DNA from: Artocarpus heterophyllus
Taxonomy: Eukaryota; Streptophyta; Magnoliopsida; Rosales; Moraceae
DNA length: 64,000 nucleotides
Assembly (NCBI GenBank): GCA_025403435.1
Contig: CM046335.1
Span: 5,770,103-5,834,102, forward strand
Direction: 5' to 3'
The notes below the pieces were generated by a model. That model saw only the letters and a program-made list of their open reading frames with translations. It did not search any database and was not told the DNA's origin. Each line of letters opens with the position of its first letter. Position 1 is the stretch's first letter. The position numbers and the translations under genes are program-made. Positions 48,112 through 59,279 of the stretch are shown in pieces.

Positions 48112-49284
48112 TCAAGATGCCATTGCATGAACCTGCACTGGCGCCTTCCCTTTTCCTCTACCGATATTGCTGGGTCCTGCATTACTCGGCCGATGCTGCT
48201 GAGATGGAGACGACTGCACACTACCTGTACTCAGAGCTCTATACTGAGGAACACTGCGCTGAAAATACTACGGCTGCTGTCCCCGTGCCGGATATGAGAA
48301 TTGCTGAGGAGAAAACTACGGATACTGCAACTGCGGGTACTGCGGAGGCGGAGGTAGGGTCTGAGGCTGAGGCTGAGACGAACGACTGGCATCCTCCCCG
48401 GTCTGCGATCCAAGACGAGCACTCCTGATCGGGCAATTCCTCTTGATGTGTCCGGGCTGCTGACAGAAATGACAATGAAAGCTGTAGGGGTTGCTGCGCC
48501 CGCTGCCAGACGAACTGCTGCTGCCACTGATCGCACCGCCTTGCTTGCCTTTCCCCGGAGCTGGACGACTACTGGTGCTCTTCCTGCCACTCCTCTGCGG
48601 TCCTCCTGAAGCCTTGGCTCGGTCCTCACAATACTGCACGTAATCATTCTCCACGGAGATCGCCGACGACACAAGCTCTTCGAAACCCCTAAGCCGTAGA
48701 GCAACCAACTGCCGTCGAATAGGAGCCTTGAGTCCTTCTTGAAACTTGATGCATTTCTCGCGCTCCGATGCCACAGCTGATGGAGCAAACCTAGCCAACT
48801 CGCTAAACTTCGCCTCATACTCCCGAACTGACATATCACCCTGCTGCAATCTATAAAACTCAGCTGCCTTCTGATCTCTATATCCCTGCGAAAAATACCG
48901 ATCATAGAACAGATCCTCGAACTTGTCCCAACCGATATCGCCACCGCGCTCCAGACGCTTAGTTTGTTTCCACCAGGTGTTAGCGCCACCCTCGAGCTTA
49001 TACGCCGCAAACTCCACACGATACTCCTCAGGCACACCAAGAGTATCAAGATGCTTCAAGATCGAATCCAACCAATACTCTGCTAACTGCGGATCCCCAT
49101 TGCCATCAAAAGTCGGAATAGACGCCCGCCTAAATTCCTTAAAGAAAGCATGCCGACTACCAACACTGGAGTCTTCCGGTCTAGTCCTGGCTGCCATCTG
49201 CCAGAAAGCCGCAATCATAGACCTCATCAGGCCCTCATCATTTCTGAACTCGGCGTCAGCTGTCGAACGACGTCTAGGTGCCAT
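48112..49284 (-). pseudogene. Gypsy gag with CCHC knuckle, stops at its 3' end
   Basis: Starts MAPRRRSTADAEFRNDEG at 49284. The retrotransposon gag domain shows FDGNGDPQLAEYWLDSILKH, FAAYKLEGGANTWWKQ, YFSQGYRDQKAAEFYRLQQG and EYEAKFSELARFAP. A zinc knuckle CHFCQQPGHIKRNC (C-x2-C-x4-H-x4-C) follows. A Pro/Gln-rich linker then holds TAG at 48316-48318 and 48268-48270 and ends at TGA 48112-48114. The frame is the same as pol throughout. Confidence 0.92.
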
Positions 49285-49374
49285 TCTCTCACTTCTGAAA
49301 ACAAAATTTAGACTGTCAGAGGTATTTCATTGTCAAACCTATGTGTGCACAATTCCCAAGGTTCATAACCTTGA

Positions 49375-49386
49375 GCTCTGATACCA
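49375..49386 (-). other. Gypsy primer-binding site
   Basis: Minus-strand TGGTATCAGAGC, matching initiator tRNA-Met, three bases inside the 5' LTR. Confidence 0.92.
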
Positions 49387-49389
49387 TTC

Positions 49390-51542
49390 TGTCACGCCCC
49401 GGAGTACGGGAGGTGACGTGGTGGAATATTTAGATTAATTAAAAAAGAATTTAATTGAAATTAAGGGTTTAAAAATCCAATTAAGCAAGAAATAAAGAGA
49501 ATTTTTCCACCACATTTGATAAAGAATTTAAAATCATTAAACAAATAATAATAATTAAATAAAAACCGCGAATATGGGTTCCACAACCCACAACTTGTGC
49601 ACACACATGGTTCTGACAATATCACAAATACAATTACAGTCCAAGTACAAATAAAGTTGAGTCTTACATGCCTTGATTAATAAATACAGAATGTAAATAA
49701 ATTCTCCTATTGCTCCTGAGTTCGGTCCGAAGAATCTTCTCCAAACCTAAATGGGAAACCACCTAGAGGGGGGAATTTAAAACAATAAAACGTGAGCGAA
49801 AGGCTCAGTAGGACTAAGTTTTATGAAATAATTTAATGCAAAGAAACATAACATTATCAGGAGTTATACAGAAAGGGAACTTGAATAAATAAATAAATAA
49901 ATTGAGTAGAACCGTTCTGACACAGAACAGTCTACTCGTCAAATCAAAACACCAGTTTACTTTTACCTAGGCAAACCATGATATCACCACTGTAGTGGCC
50001 CAGCTGGGTTTCGGGACCTGCCCCCAAGGTCGATCACGACCCGATCTCTGATATGGCATCATGCCCATGTGTTTATTATCATTATCATTCAAAACCCAAT
50101 TACCGAGTGTTGTCAATTACATTCATTATGAAATTCATTTCATGTCACGGTATATAAAAATATAACCGATAAAACCATTTTCAAACATCCATTGAAAACA
50201 TTTTGGATAGAAATCCTTTTCAAAGCCAAATCATTTCAAAACCAGGCTACCAAAGAAATAGGATAGAAGTCCTACCTCAGTACTCGTGCCGGTACCCCAC
50301 ACCGTAATCCCGATCCGCTATACGTTAGCTCCACGGAACCACGAACAATCCTAGATACAAACTAAGTCAATCAATATCTAGTTCGAGACATTCTATGTTA
50401 CTAAATCATTTCATGATGTCCTAGTGTGCCATTTGTATCATTAAAATCATCCTATAAGGTTGGGATTTAAATCAGGGTTCAAAACAGTGAAATCGGGTAA
50501 AAATCACAAAATTTTCCATGCCTCGGTCGGCCTGCCGGACGCCCTGCTTCGGCCTGCCGAACTGCACAGTTCGGCCTGCCGGAAGCAAAGTTCGGCCTGC
50601 CGAACATTTCCCCAGATTCGGCCTGCCGGTCGGAAGAACACTGGCCTGCCGATCATCACTCCGACCTGCCGAACATGAACTTCGGCCTGCCGAACTGGGA
50701 AGATCCAGAAATCCCAGCCACGGGTTTCTCGATCCCCAAAATCCAAATCTTGTTTCTAACCTGTTTTTCTCAAATCCCAGGCATGAAAAACAACTATAAT
50801 TGATAGAAAAACATTCTAGAACATGTTTGGGATCATTTAAACAACATTTAAACTCGAAATCCTCAAAAATCCGAAAATGAGAAAAAGAGGAGAAAAATGA
50901 AAATCTTGAATCCAATCCGTTTTTCTTCAATCCAGGTTTAGATTCTAGTTGTTTTAAGTTCATTTAACACAAATCCACGGTTTTCTAAGCTAAAACAAAC
51001 TTAGATTTCAAAAACACACAAAATCGAAAATTTTGTTAAAAGTTTAGAAATTTCGAATCTAACCTCGAATCGAAGCTTCAATCCGCGTTCTCGGTTGCCG
51101 AATCACGTCCCCGAGCTTCCTCCTTGCTGTTCCGAAGCTTGGATTCGAATGGAAATCAAAATTTTTTTGAAAGAGATTGAGAGAGGGAGGGAGCTGCCGA
51201 GAGAGAGAGAAGAGAGAGAGTGTTGAACGTGAGAGTGAGGAGAGAGAGAGAGAAGAGAGAAATAAATAGAGAAAATCGGTGGGCGGTTTTACTGTACGAA
51301 AACCATGTGCCGCCCACGGTTTTGTAAAACAGAGTATTTTTAACATTTTACAAATTGTTGTGTTTTAAAACTCAAAACATCATTTTAAATCAATAAGAAA
51401 TCTTTTGAACACATCAATTTAACAAAACAACCAAAAACTAAAAATCCAACCAAATAATCTAATTAAAGTTAAAACTTTAATTATGGCACACTAATTCATC
51501 ATTTACATTACATTAATGTTAAATAAATTTCGGGACGTTACA
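49390..51542 (-). repeat. Gypsy 5' LTR (2153 bp)
   Basis: Nearly identical to 42492-44643. Differences found by eye: one inserted C near 49400, A for G near 49446, G for T near 49524, T for C near 49991, and three single-base changes at about 50642-50680 in the palindrome cluster. Confidence 0.96.
50525..50696. repeat. GGCCTGCCG repeat cluster in the 5' LTR
   Basis: Counterpart of 43626-43797; three of the few inter-LTR differences fall in this short cluster. Confidence 0.9.
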
Positions 51543-51547
51543 GCGTA
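51543..51547. repeat. Gypsy target-site duplication, right
   Basis: GCGTA, identical to 42487-42491. Confidence 0.92.
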
Positions 51548-53026
51548 TAGCCAAAAATATTAATCAGAAGCGGCGTAATGTATATTAATATTATCAAGAA
51601 AAATTAGATAAAGGAGACATAGAATTTTAGGAGGGCGGATTAGGAGTGGAATATAATTTCTATAAAATTTTATATACCCTAGTCTATGTATACCTTCACC
51701 TTTGATTAGCATATCTCAACTGACATCAACCATGAAAGATGATGAACTCATGATAAAGTGTGAAACAGTACTCCAATGCCATATTAATATTTAACGAAGA
51801 GAATATAAAAAGGAAAAAAAAAATGTAACAAGTAATTGATAGCATGTCTACATCTATGGACCAGAAGAAAATAGAAAGCTCACTAATAAAGGAATATATT
51901 AGAAACACCAATGAATAAGTTATGAAGACTATTAAATTGGTTTCCTATTTACAAATTTTGGTCATCTAATTAATTTATAATTAAGATACGTATAAACAAG
52001 GGATATATATATATGTAATGTGGACCCCAACCAAAATATAATATACCAATTCATCATAAGGATTAAGAAATGGAAGAAAACCATGATTAAGTAAACAAAA
52101 CGAAATTCGAACATATATGTATACACACATATATAATTAACTGCTACGAAGGCAATCACCTATAGTTAAGTTTCCTACACAGTTACCGTCAGTTAAGTTT
52201 TATAAACGATTGGTCACTGATATTAAATTTACCGCCACGGGTACTGCCCCGATTGTGCTAAATATTTAACCTTTTTTTTTGGGATTAGATTGTGTTGAAT
52301 AATTTACTGCAAGGCAACTTCCATGAAAAGAACTGAGGTGGGGTATTATCAAGTCACGCATGAATCTTTCGTTTGATCAGCTTGAAAGTTGAACCAGATA
52401 TGTATATTTCAATGGTTGCATCTCTGATAAGTACTGGTGGTAAAGAAATGAATAGTTGGTTTAAAAACATTATGATAATTAACGAGGTTACATTTTTAAC
52501 TTGTTTATTGTCTATCGTTGTTAAAATATATTTTTATTAAAAATGTAACTATTGAAAATATAATTATTAAAAATAATTCCATATATATATATATATATAT
52601 CAACTAGCTCTAATAATCACAAATAACCTATTGAACCACACCCCACAAATAGTTTTAATTTACGATCAATCATAAAAGTAATAAGTCTAGATAATGAAAT
52701 TATTTGATTAGTTTATAACCTTAAACGTGGCCTATATATATTTGCCTAACCAAATATTGTCAGGACATAACTTTCACGAAAAGTTCATTGGTCTAGAACA
52801 CCAATCAAAGTCTCATACACAATATTACTCTCGTTTAATTTGTTTTTTTGGTTTTTTGTTGGCTAGCTTTATTGTGACCTTGGTATCCAAATTAATGGAC
52901 TGCAGTGTGTAAAATTAATTAGGTGATGATTAGATATTTATGTACGTCTTGCCAATATATATATAAATATATATTGTTGAAGTCCGGCATTGATTTGACA
53001 CATGGGTTTTCAAGCCTATGGCCTTG

Positions 53027-53068
<42 letters not shown>

Positions 53069-53135
53069 GTATATATCAAAGAAAATTTCACCTTTCTTGG
53101 GGATTAAAAAACCAAACAAAGAAGAAATTTTAAAA
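51548..53135. other. Intergenic, AT-rich, no gene seen
   Basis: No conserved coding sequence. It contains a TA run near 52580-52601 and a TA/TATG microsatellite at 53027-53078. The ORFs present are AT-driven and lack domains. Confidence 0.55.
53027..53078. repeat. (TA)n(TATG)n microsatellite
   Basis: TA repeats followed by three TATG units and a further short TA run. Confidence 0.85.
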
Positions 53136-54577
53136 AGGGTAAATAGCTTAGCCCGTTTTTAACTTTTTAAAAAATTACAATTTGATCTCTAATTTTTTTT
53201 ATTTAATTAAGTCTAATTTTTTAAAAAGGGTGTGTTTTGATCCTACTGTTAAAAAATATTTTAACTACTTTAATAAAAATATTTTAGTAAAATATCTAAT
53301 ATATTTTAAAAAAATTAAAACTAAAAATATAAAAAAAAATAAAAAGGTAAAAAATAACAAACCTATGTTCGATTTTCTCCTTTCTCCTTTCCATCATTAT
53401 AGACCAACCTAGTAGCCCCCTCCCTCCGACCACGTCCTCCCTCCGGTGAACCCCACCCACAGCCACTGGACCCCATCTCTCTCTATTTGCAGATTTCGGG
53501 TTTTGCAATGGATTTCGAAGGAGTGCATGAATCTTTTATCCTTTATCGGGGTTTGTTCCCAACTAGGTCTAGACTGTTTTTTTTTTTTTTTCTTTTTTCG
53601 AGTTTGTTCTCACTGGGATTTGGTTTTTGCTCTATATGTTAAATTATGAGTTTTTTTATAATGAATTCAGGGTTTCAATGCAAAGTCATTTCTTTCGCAA
53701 AATTCTTTGCCAAAAATTTGTTTTTGTGCGATTCTGTTTCTGGCTTTGATTTAAAATTTGATTAATTTGATGTTTTGTTTGCTCATTTGTTTTGGTAGAT
53801 TTTCAACTAAGAGAGGAATTTAAAGATTTTCAAACGAATCTTTTACGTAAATTTCCTTTCAATTTCTCTGACCATTCCGGAGGGACGTTGTCGCCTAGAG
53901 CATCGATGGCATCAGCCTTCGAACTAGGAGAAGAAGGAGAAGAAGAAAAAGAAACACGAAGCTCGTCAATGGCGAAATAACGATCGTGATCTCGATCACA
54001 ACGGAGGCGCTTGAAGCTGAGGCGGCGAGGGGAGAAAGGCAGATCAAAATGCCTTGTTAAGAGATCTTTGAGAGCAGAGGAGGTAGAACTGGAATTGGAC
54101 CTTGACGGGCATCGATGAGGAGGGTTAGGTGCAATGGTGTTAGACGCGGAAGAGGTCTGCAATGGGGTTAGGTGCGATGGAGGTGGGTCAGCGGGGAGGG
54201 GGCTGCGACAGGGTTGGGCGCAGAGAAGGGGTCGCTAGCGCTGGAGGGGGCGGTGGGTAGGGGTTCGGCGATGGTTGGCTCGCAACCTCCATTGATGAAC
54301 TATTCAATATAGTTTTTAATAAAAGAAAATATTTTTTTAGTTTACTAATTATTTTTTTAATATTTAATTATCGTGAGGGTTTTATGTAATGTATCAAAAA
54401 AAATATTTTGAAGGGAAGTTTAGTAATTTTATTTAAAAAATGATATTCAAAAATTTTACTGTTTAAAGTTAAACGGTAGAAGGCCAGGTTAGACCTAAAT
54501 AAATAAATAAATAAAAATTATGGATTAAATTACATATTTTTTTAAAAATTAAGGATCAATCGAGCTATTTACTATTC
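53136..54577. mobile_element. Mutator-like non-autonomous element with GC-rich interior (possible Pack-MULE)
   Basis: The left end (AGGGTAAATAGCTTAGCCCG, then TTTTTAAAAAATTACAATTTG) and the inverse of the right end (AATAGTAAATAGCTCGATTG, then TTTTTAAAAAAATATGTAATT) pair over about 100 bp, continuing into AAGTCTAAT against AGGTCTAAC. The interior 53400-54300 is strongly GC-rich, unlike the surrounding DNA. It contains an intron-like TTTGGTAG acceptor and a 110-residue minus-strand frame (54162-53830) rich in Ser/Arg/Pro. This looks like captured host sequence, but I do not recognise its source. A clean 9-bp duplication was not found. Confidence 0.6.
53830..54162 (-). pseudogene. Possible captured gene fragment inside the Mutator-like element
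   Basis: A 110-codon frame including ALKDLLTRHFDLPFSPRRLS, KRLRCDRDHDRYFAIDEL and SFSSSPSSPSSKADAID. It is more host-like in codon composition than neighbouring DNA, but I do not recognise a family. It could be a gene fragment, or simply an open frame in GC-rich sequence. Confidence 0.3.
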
Positions 54578-55549
54578 TAAAAAAAAAAAAAGAAGAACCA
54601 TATTCATACGTTTCAGTCGTAATACCTTATATATAGGCAGCACATCGATGGATAAGACATTAAATATAGATTATTTAAATTAGTAGTTGGGTTTAGTTCA
54701 AAATACCTTATGATTTTTTTTTTAAGACCTTATGGTTTTTTTAATAGTACAGATATAATTCTCCCACTCCCGTGATCATCCTTCATGTACATAGATTATA
54801 CAATACACAAAATATGACGAGCACAAAGTTTAGTTTCAAGACCTTTGTTGCCTTTATTTATTTATTCATTTTACAAATTGATAAGTTGCTACATAAGGTG
54901 TTGTACTTCATCGTCATCCGAAGTCCCAGTCACTATTCTTGAAATGAGCTCACCTTACGTGAACAAGGGCACGTATGTAAAATTGTTGTGATAGTGGGAA
55001 CGTTTTATATATATATACATGCAACAAGTTTTATAAAATTCAGGAATAATTTTCAGAATTAAAAATTTAGAAGGCAACTTGTTAATTTATTCAAAACAAA
55101 AAAAGGGGTACAAGCATCAAATTAATAACCTTGGTTTTATGGTGTCAATAATGTAGTGCCAACATTATGAATTTTTCAATGTTTTAAAGGTTAGAAATAT
55201 ATCTAGATTATGGTGCTTTTTGCCAATGTATTTACAGAGGAGTAAAAAAAAATTGGGTATTGTTTTGTTGGAAATTTCTTCATTTGTTCAACGTACAACG
55301 CCATCCTCGTTTTAGATCCCCTCCCCCATGTATTCTTGTCCTTTTTTATTTTTATTTTTTTGACTTTAAAACTATGTTGTGATCACATAATAATTTCTCT
55401 TACGTGGCTGAGTCATTTTATTGGAGCAAGAGAGGACTCTTTTCAAGATGGGCTGTTGAATTACATTATCTTTTTGCGAGTTTCATCTAATTCTCTCATT
55501 CTTTCTTAGGAAAAAACAATCGCACAATTCTCTGAATTCTGCAACTTGT

Positions 55550-55553
<4 letters not shown>

Positions 55554-55582
<29 letters not shown>
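55554..55582. repeat. (TA)n microsatellite
   Basis: About 14 uninterrupted TA units. Confidence 0.9.
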
Positions 55583-55584
<2 letters not shown>

Positions 55585-56585
55585 TTGTTGACCTTATCTT
55601 TTCTCATCAATAATGCAGAAATTCTTATTTTGACCATAGTTCAATTATAATTTATAGATAGCTTCTAATTCCAATTCGGTTGGCTAACTTCTAAGGGCAT
55701 TGCTACTAATTAAGTAAGTTTTTACAAGAAACTTAAATATAAAATATATATCAACTCAGACTTGGATGCAATCATGCGTAAATTATGGTTTTTCTTGTCA
55801 CACAAGAAACTTTAAATTCAATATATCACCAAGACATTGCAGAAAAGGTCTTCCATAAGATTAAGTATCTAATTAGATATTGGTTTTGTATTATAAAAAA
55901 GGATAATGGAAACTAATTCCGTTGTTAAGGAACAAAACAAAATCAGACTAAAATATTGGCACGAGTTTGTATTTACTGTTCCAGAAATGGACAATAAGAA
56001 ACTTGCAACATTTTCTGTTGCAATGAAATTTTATCCCAGCTGGTAATTGACACTGACCCAATTTGGATAATCATTTTCTAATTCTAATTAACCTGGATTT
56101 GCTATTTGGGTAGCTTTCAATGGTTCTAATAATGCCAAGGCTTTCCACGTTTTACAATTCTTAAAAAAAAAAAAAAAGAAAGGTTGGAAAGTCCTGTCAA
56201 TATCTTAGCTAGTTGAATTTTGAGTGGCATATTCCCCCTATGGCCTTAAATATCTCAAAAAAGATTCTGTGCTCCATCTAGAAAGTAGACTGATTTGCCT
56301 TTAAAATAAAAAAGAAAATGTTTTTCCGTTTAGCAGGCAAGAAGAATCATATGTCTCCTTCAAACATGCGTCTTTGTTCCATTCATATGTGACTTTTGTT
56401 GTATTTTTTTTTACTAATAACTATTGTTTAAATCCCATTAATGATTATTAATCTGTGTATAAAATTAGTTCATTGACTAAGGAAGGGAGTAAGTAAGATG
56501 GGATTGACACTCTATTTCCATTAAAAACAATAGTTTAACACTCGCTTTGGCAAGGATGAAGGGGGTAAAAAAAAAGTGGGGGTAG

Positions 56586-56587
<2 letters not shown>

Positions 56588-56621
<34 letters not shown>
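56588..56621. repeat. (TA)n microsatellite
   Basis: About 16 uninterrupted TA units. Confidence 0.9.
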
Positions 56622-56622
<1 letters not shown>

Positions 56623-59279
56623 TGAGAGAAAGGAAGTTGTTTTCCTGTTAAATTTGTTTAACATAATTAAAAAAAATGTGATCAAGTGAATTTTATTTTA
56701 CCAATTAATAATACTTTTTTGGTTTGAAAATATGGATTAAGGAAACATAGGTAGTTTGACACTATGATTTTCTCTTAGAAAACCTCTACGCTTCTAGATG
56801 AATTATAAGCGGTGAGACCTACAATTCCTTTTATCCTTTCCATCATACCAAACAAACCATAATTTCCATTTTCTCATATTAAATAATCCCTAAATTCACT
56901 TTTCTTACAAAAGCGAAATACCTCAACTAAAAAAGTACTTTATTGGGTATGAAAACACACACACACACGTACACACACGCCCCCCTTGTATACAAGTTAT
57001 TGGTGGAGAATTTTTTGAGAAATGCTAGCTGCTTTTTATTTTTTACTCTCTTTTACACTCTCTTTATTTACTATCTGACACATAGATTTTACTATTTTAT
57101 TTTTTGTTAAAATAATAATTTATAATATTACTAAAGTTCATATAACAGTTGGTGATTAAAAAAAAGTATAAAAGTGAGTGTCGCTAGCACTAAAAAAATT
57201 TTTCCCCTCCAAAAGAATACTCACGTCTTAAAATGTAATGCCTGGCTCAATTATAGCAGCAAACAGACCATGGTCCCTGATAGGTTTCTTTTTTGCTGTT
57301 ATGGTCCCCCAAGGCTCGAAGTCACATACCAAGTCCGAACAGGAGGGTCACGTCAGAAGTAAGAACACATAATAGTAGGAAGATAACAAGACAGGACCGT
57401 TAAAAGTCCTCTCATAGCCTCAAAGCAAAATTACCAAAAGTCGAACAAGAAGTTGGGTATTGCTCCTAATTTTCATTTCCAAAACTCGTATACACTAATT
57501 CAAAAAATAAGTCACCTGCATCATCAATTCTGGCAGATTAGGCCCCAACCTTGTTAGTTTACTAGTTAGTTAATCCATTAACCCTCAAAACCCATTCATC
57601 TAAACTTTAAGGGGCCATTTGTTTTGCGGGGTTGAACCACAATTCATATCTTTCTACTGCAGTAGTTTTTTCCGTAAAATTTTAAATTTCTACAGTACAC
57701 TCAGGTAATTCATTTTTCCTACTTAATCCAAGGCGTTAATAGCAACGAAAACTTTCGACGTATGCTGTCTAAATCTGCAATGCAATCAAACGTAACAAGA
57801 CAAATAATATGCTTCTTTATCTTCTTCGATGCCAATGAGTACTAATAAAAGATGAGTGAGGTTTTAACTTCTCCAAATGATATTTCTTTTTTTTGGATGA
57901 ATCTTCAAAAAAGGATATAACTTGTGAAGACAACAAGTACTTTCTCCTTACGGCAAAAATAAATGTAATATTATCCGTGGTCCCAGATAACCTTACTCAA
58001 AAGAATGATATACTAATAATGCAATCCTCTTGTTTCTGTCACCATCAAACAAACATTCCAACTTGCCTTAGTACACGAGTGATCTGAGTTCAGCAACCGT
58101 CCGCCTTTAATGTTGCCTTTGGTCCTGTAATTGAGCTACTTAAAATGGTGTCATGAAGTAAATACTCTTATAACAAGCACAAAAAAATAAATAAAAGACC
58201 GAGAACAAAAATAAACATCTATCAGTCAGATGGTTACATTTGACAAGTAGCCATGTCTAAACAAAGTCCCTGACTGACAGTCCACGTTTAGTACGTATGT
58301 TTTGCATGTGCATTCAGAGACGGCCGAACTAAGAAGATTCAAAACGAACAATGACAAAACAGCATGAAAAAAAAAAATTATACAGGAACCATTTCCAGAA
58401 ATAGAAACATCAGATACCATTCTTCACTTTATATGCGATATCCGTGATCACCTTTTACCCATACGTACACCCACATCCACGTGCATTTGGCTAAACGTTA
58501 ACCGCAAATCACAATCTTATTTTTTGAAAAGCCGTCTTAGATACAAGCAAGGTCTATATACACAAAATGGAGAGGCCCTTTTCTTTTCCCTAAAAGTTGC
58601 ATTGATACAGTAATTATAAGTCAAAAGTAATTAGCCAGCTCCAGATACAAATGCTAGTTTGACAATTCCAACCAATCTGAATGGAAAACCATTGGATCAG
58701 CTGTTATAAAATCAGTACAGAATAAACTATTTATAGACGAAAGCAGCAAAAGATTAGTAGCAGATATTTAGAGTGTTAATATATAGGTGAGCCACATGCT
58801 AAATTCACACTTATACAAGTCACAAGTAGAAAAGTTTGATACAGACTTGCAGTGTTTCTCGATGCCAAATGTTGTAATACTTCATCTTATTCACATAGTG
58901 AGAAGTTCTTGGGGCTCTGCATACAATTATTTATTACATAGTGAATGGAAATACGTACATGTTGTTTAATTTTGTTCTTTAGCTTTCTTTTTCTTTTTCT
59001 TTTTCTGTTTTGGGTAGTGTAACAGAATAAATATTGAGAAATAATTTATTGATAAACAAATGAAGAATACAAAATCAACAACAGATGACACTCACGTCAT
59101 CTTGTATATTCTTATGCCAAGTTGGCCGATATCTCAGTAAACTGCCATGGGGTTTGTGGGTGACAATTCAGAAGAGTGTGAAAAGAAACTCATACCAATA
59201 CAATGGACAATTGAGAGAGAAAGCACATCTGTGATTAGATAAATCTGACTAGAAGTGTGGCAACTGCCTTCCTAGCTTT

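Larger units (their letters stand above)
42492..51542 (-). mobile_element. Young Tekay/Del-type Ty3/Gypsy chromovirus
   Basis: A 9.05 kb element on the minus strand with LTRs 42492-44643 and 49390-51542, perfect GCGTA target duplication, tRNA-Met primer site (49375-49386) and polypurine tract (44644-44664). Gag, protease, RT, RNase H, integrase and a C-terminal chromodomain-like tail lie in one reading frame from 49284 to 44692. I counted only about six substitutions and one 1-bp indel between the two 2.15 kb LTRs, so insertion was very recent. Four in-frame stops (48316, 48268, 48112, 45262) interrupt the frame, with no frameshift. Clade assignment rests on the RT-before-integrase order, the chromodomain-like tail and very long LTRs. 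Confidence 0.96.
54578..59279. other. Intergenic, AT-rich, no gene supported
   Basis: Contains (TA)n microsatellites at 55554-55582 and 56588-56621, CA repeats near 56956-56980, and a short GGCCATTTGTTTTGCGGGGTT sequence near 57612 that resembles hAT-type MITE ends. ORFs at 57174-57362 and 57893-58087 show no domain. 58900-59279 is the 3' flank of the STK19-like gene. Confidence 0.55.

Noticed and set aside
48117..49381. Plus-strand frames opposite the Gypsy gag
   Set aside because: Shadows of the GC-richer gag region; they show no domain, while the minus strand has a full gag domain and zinc knuckle.
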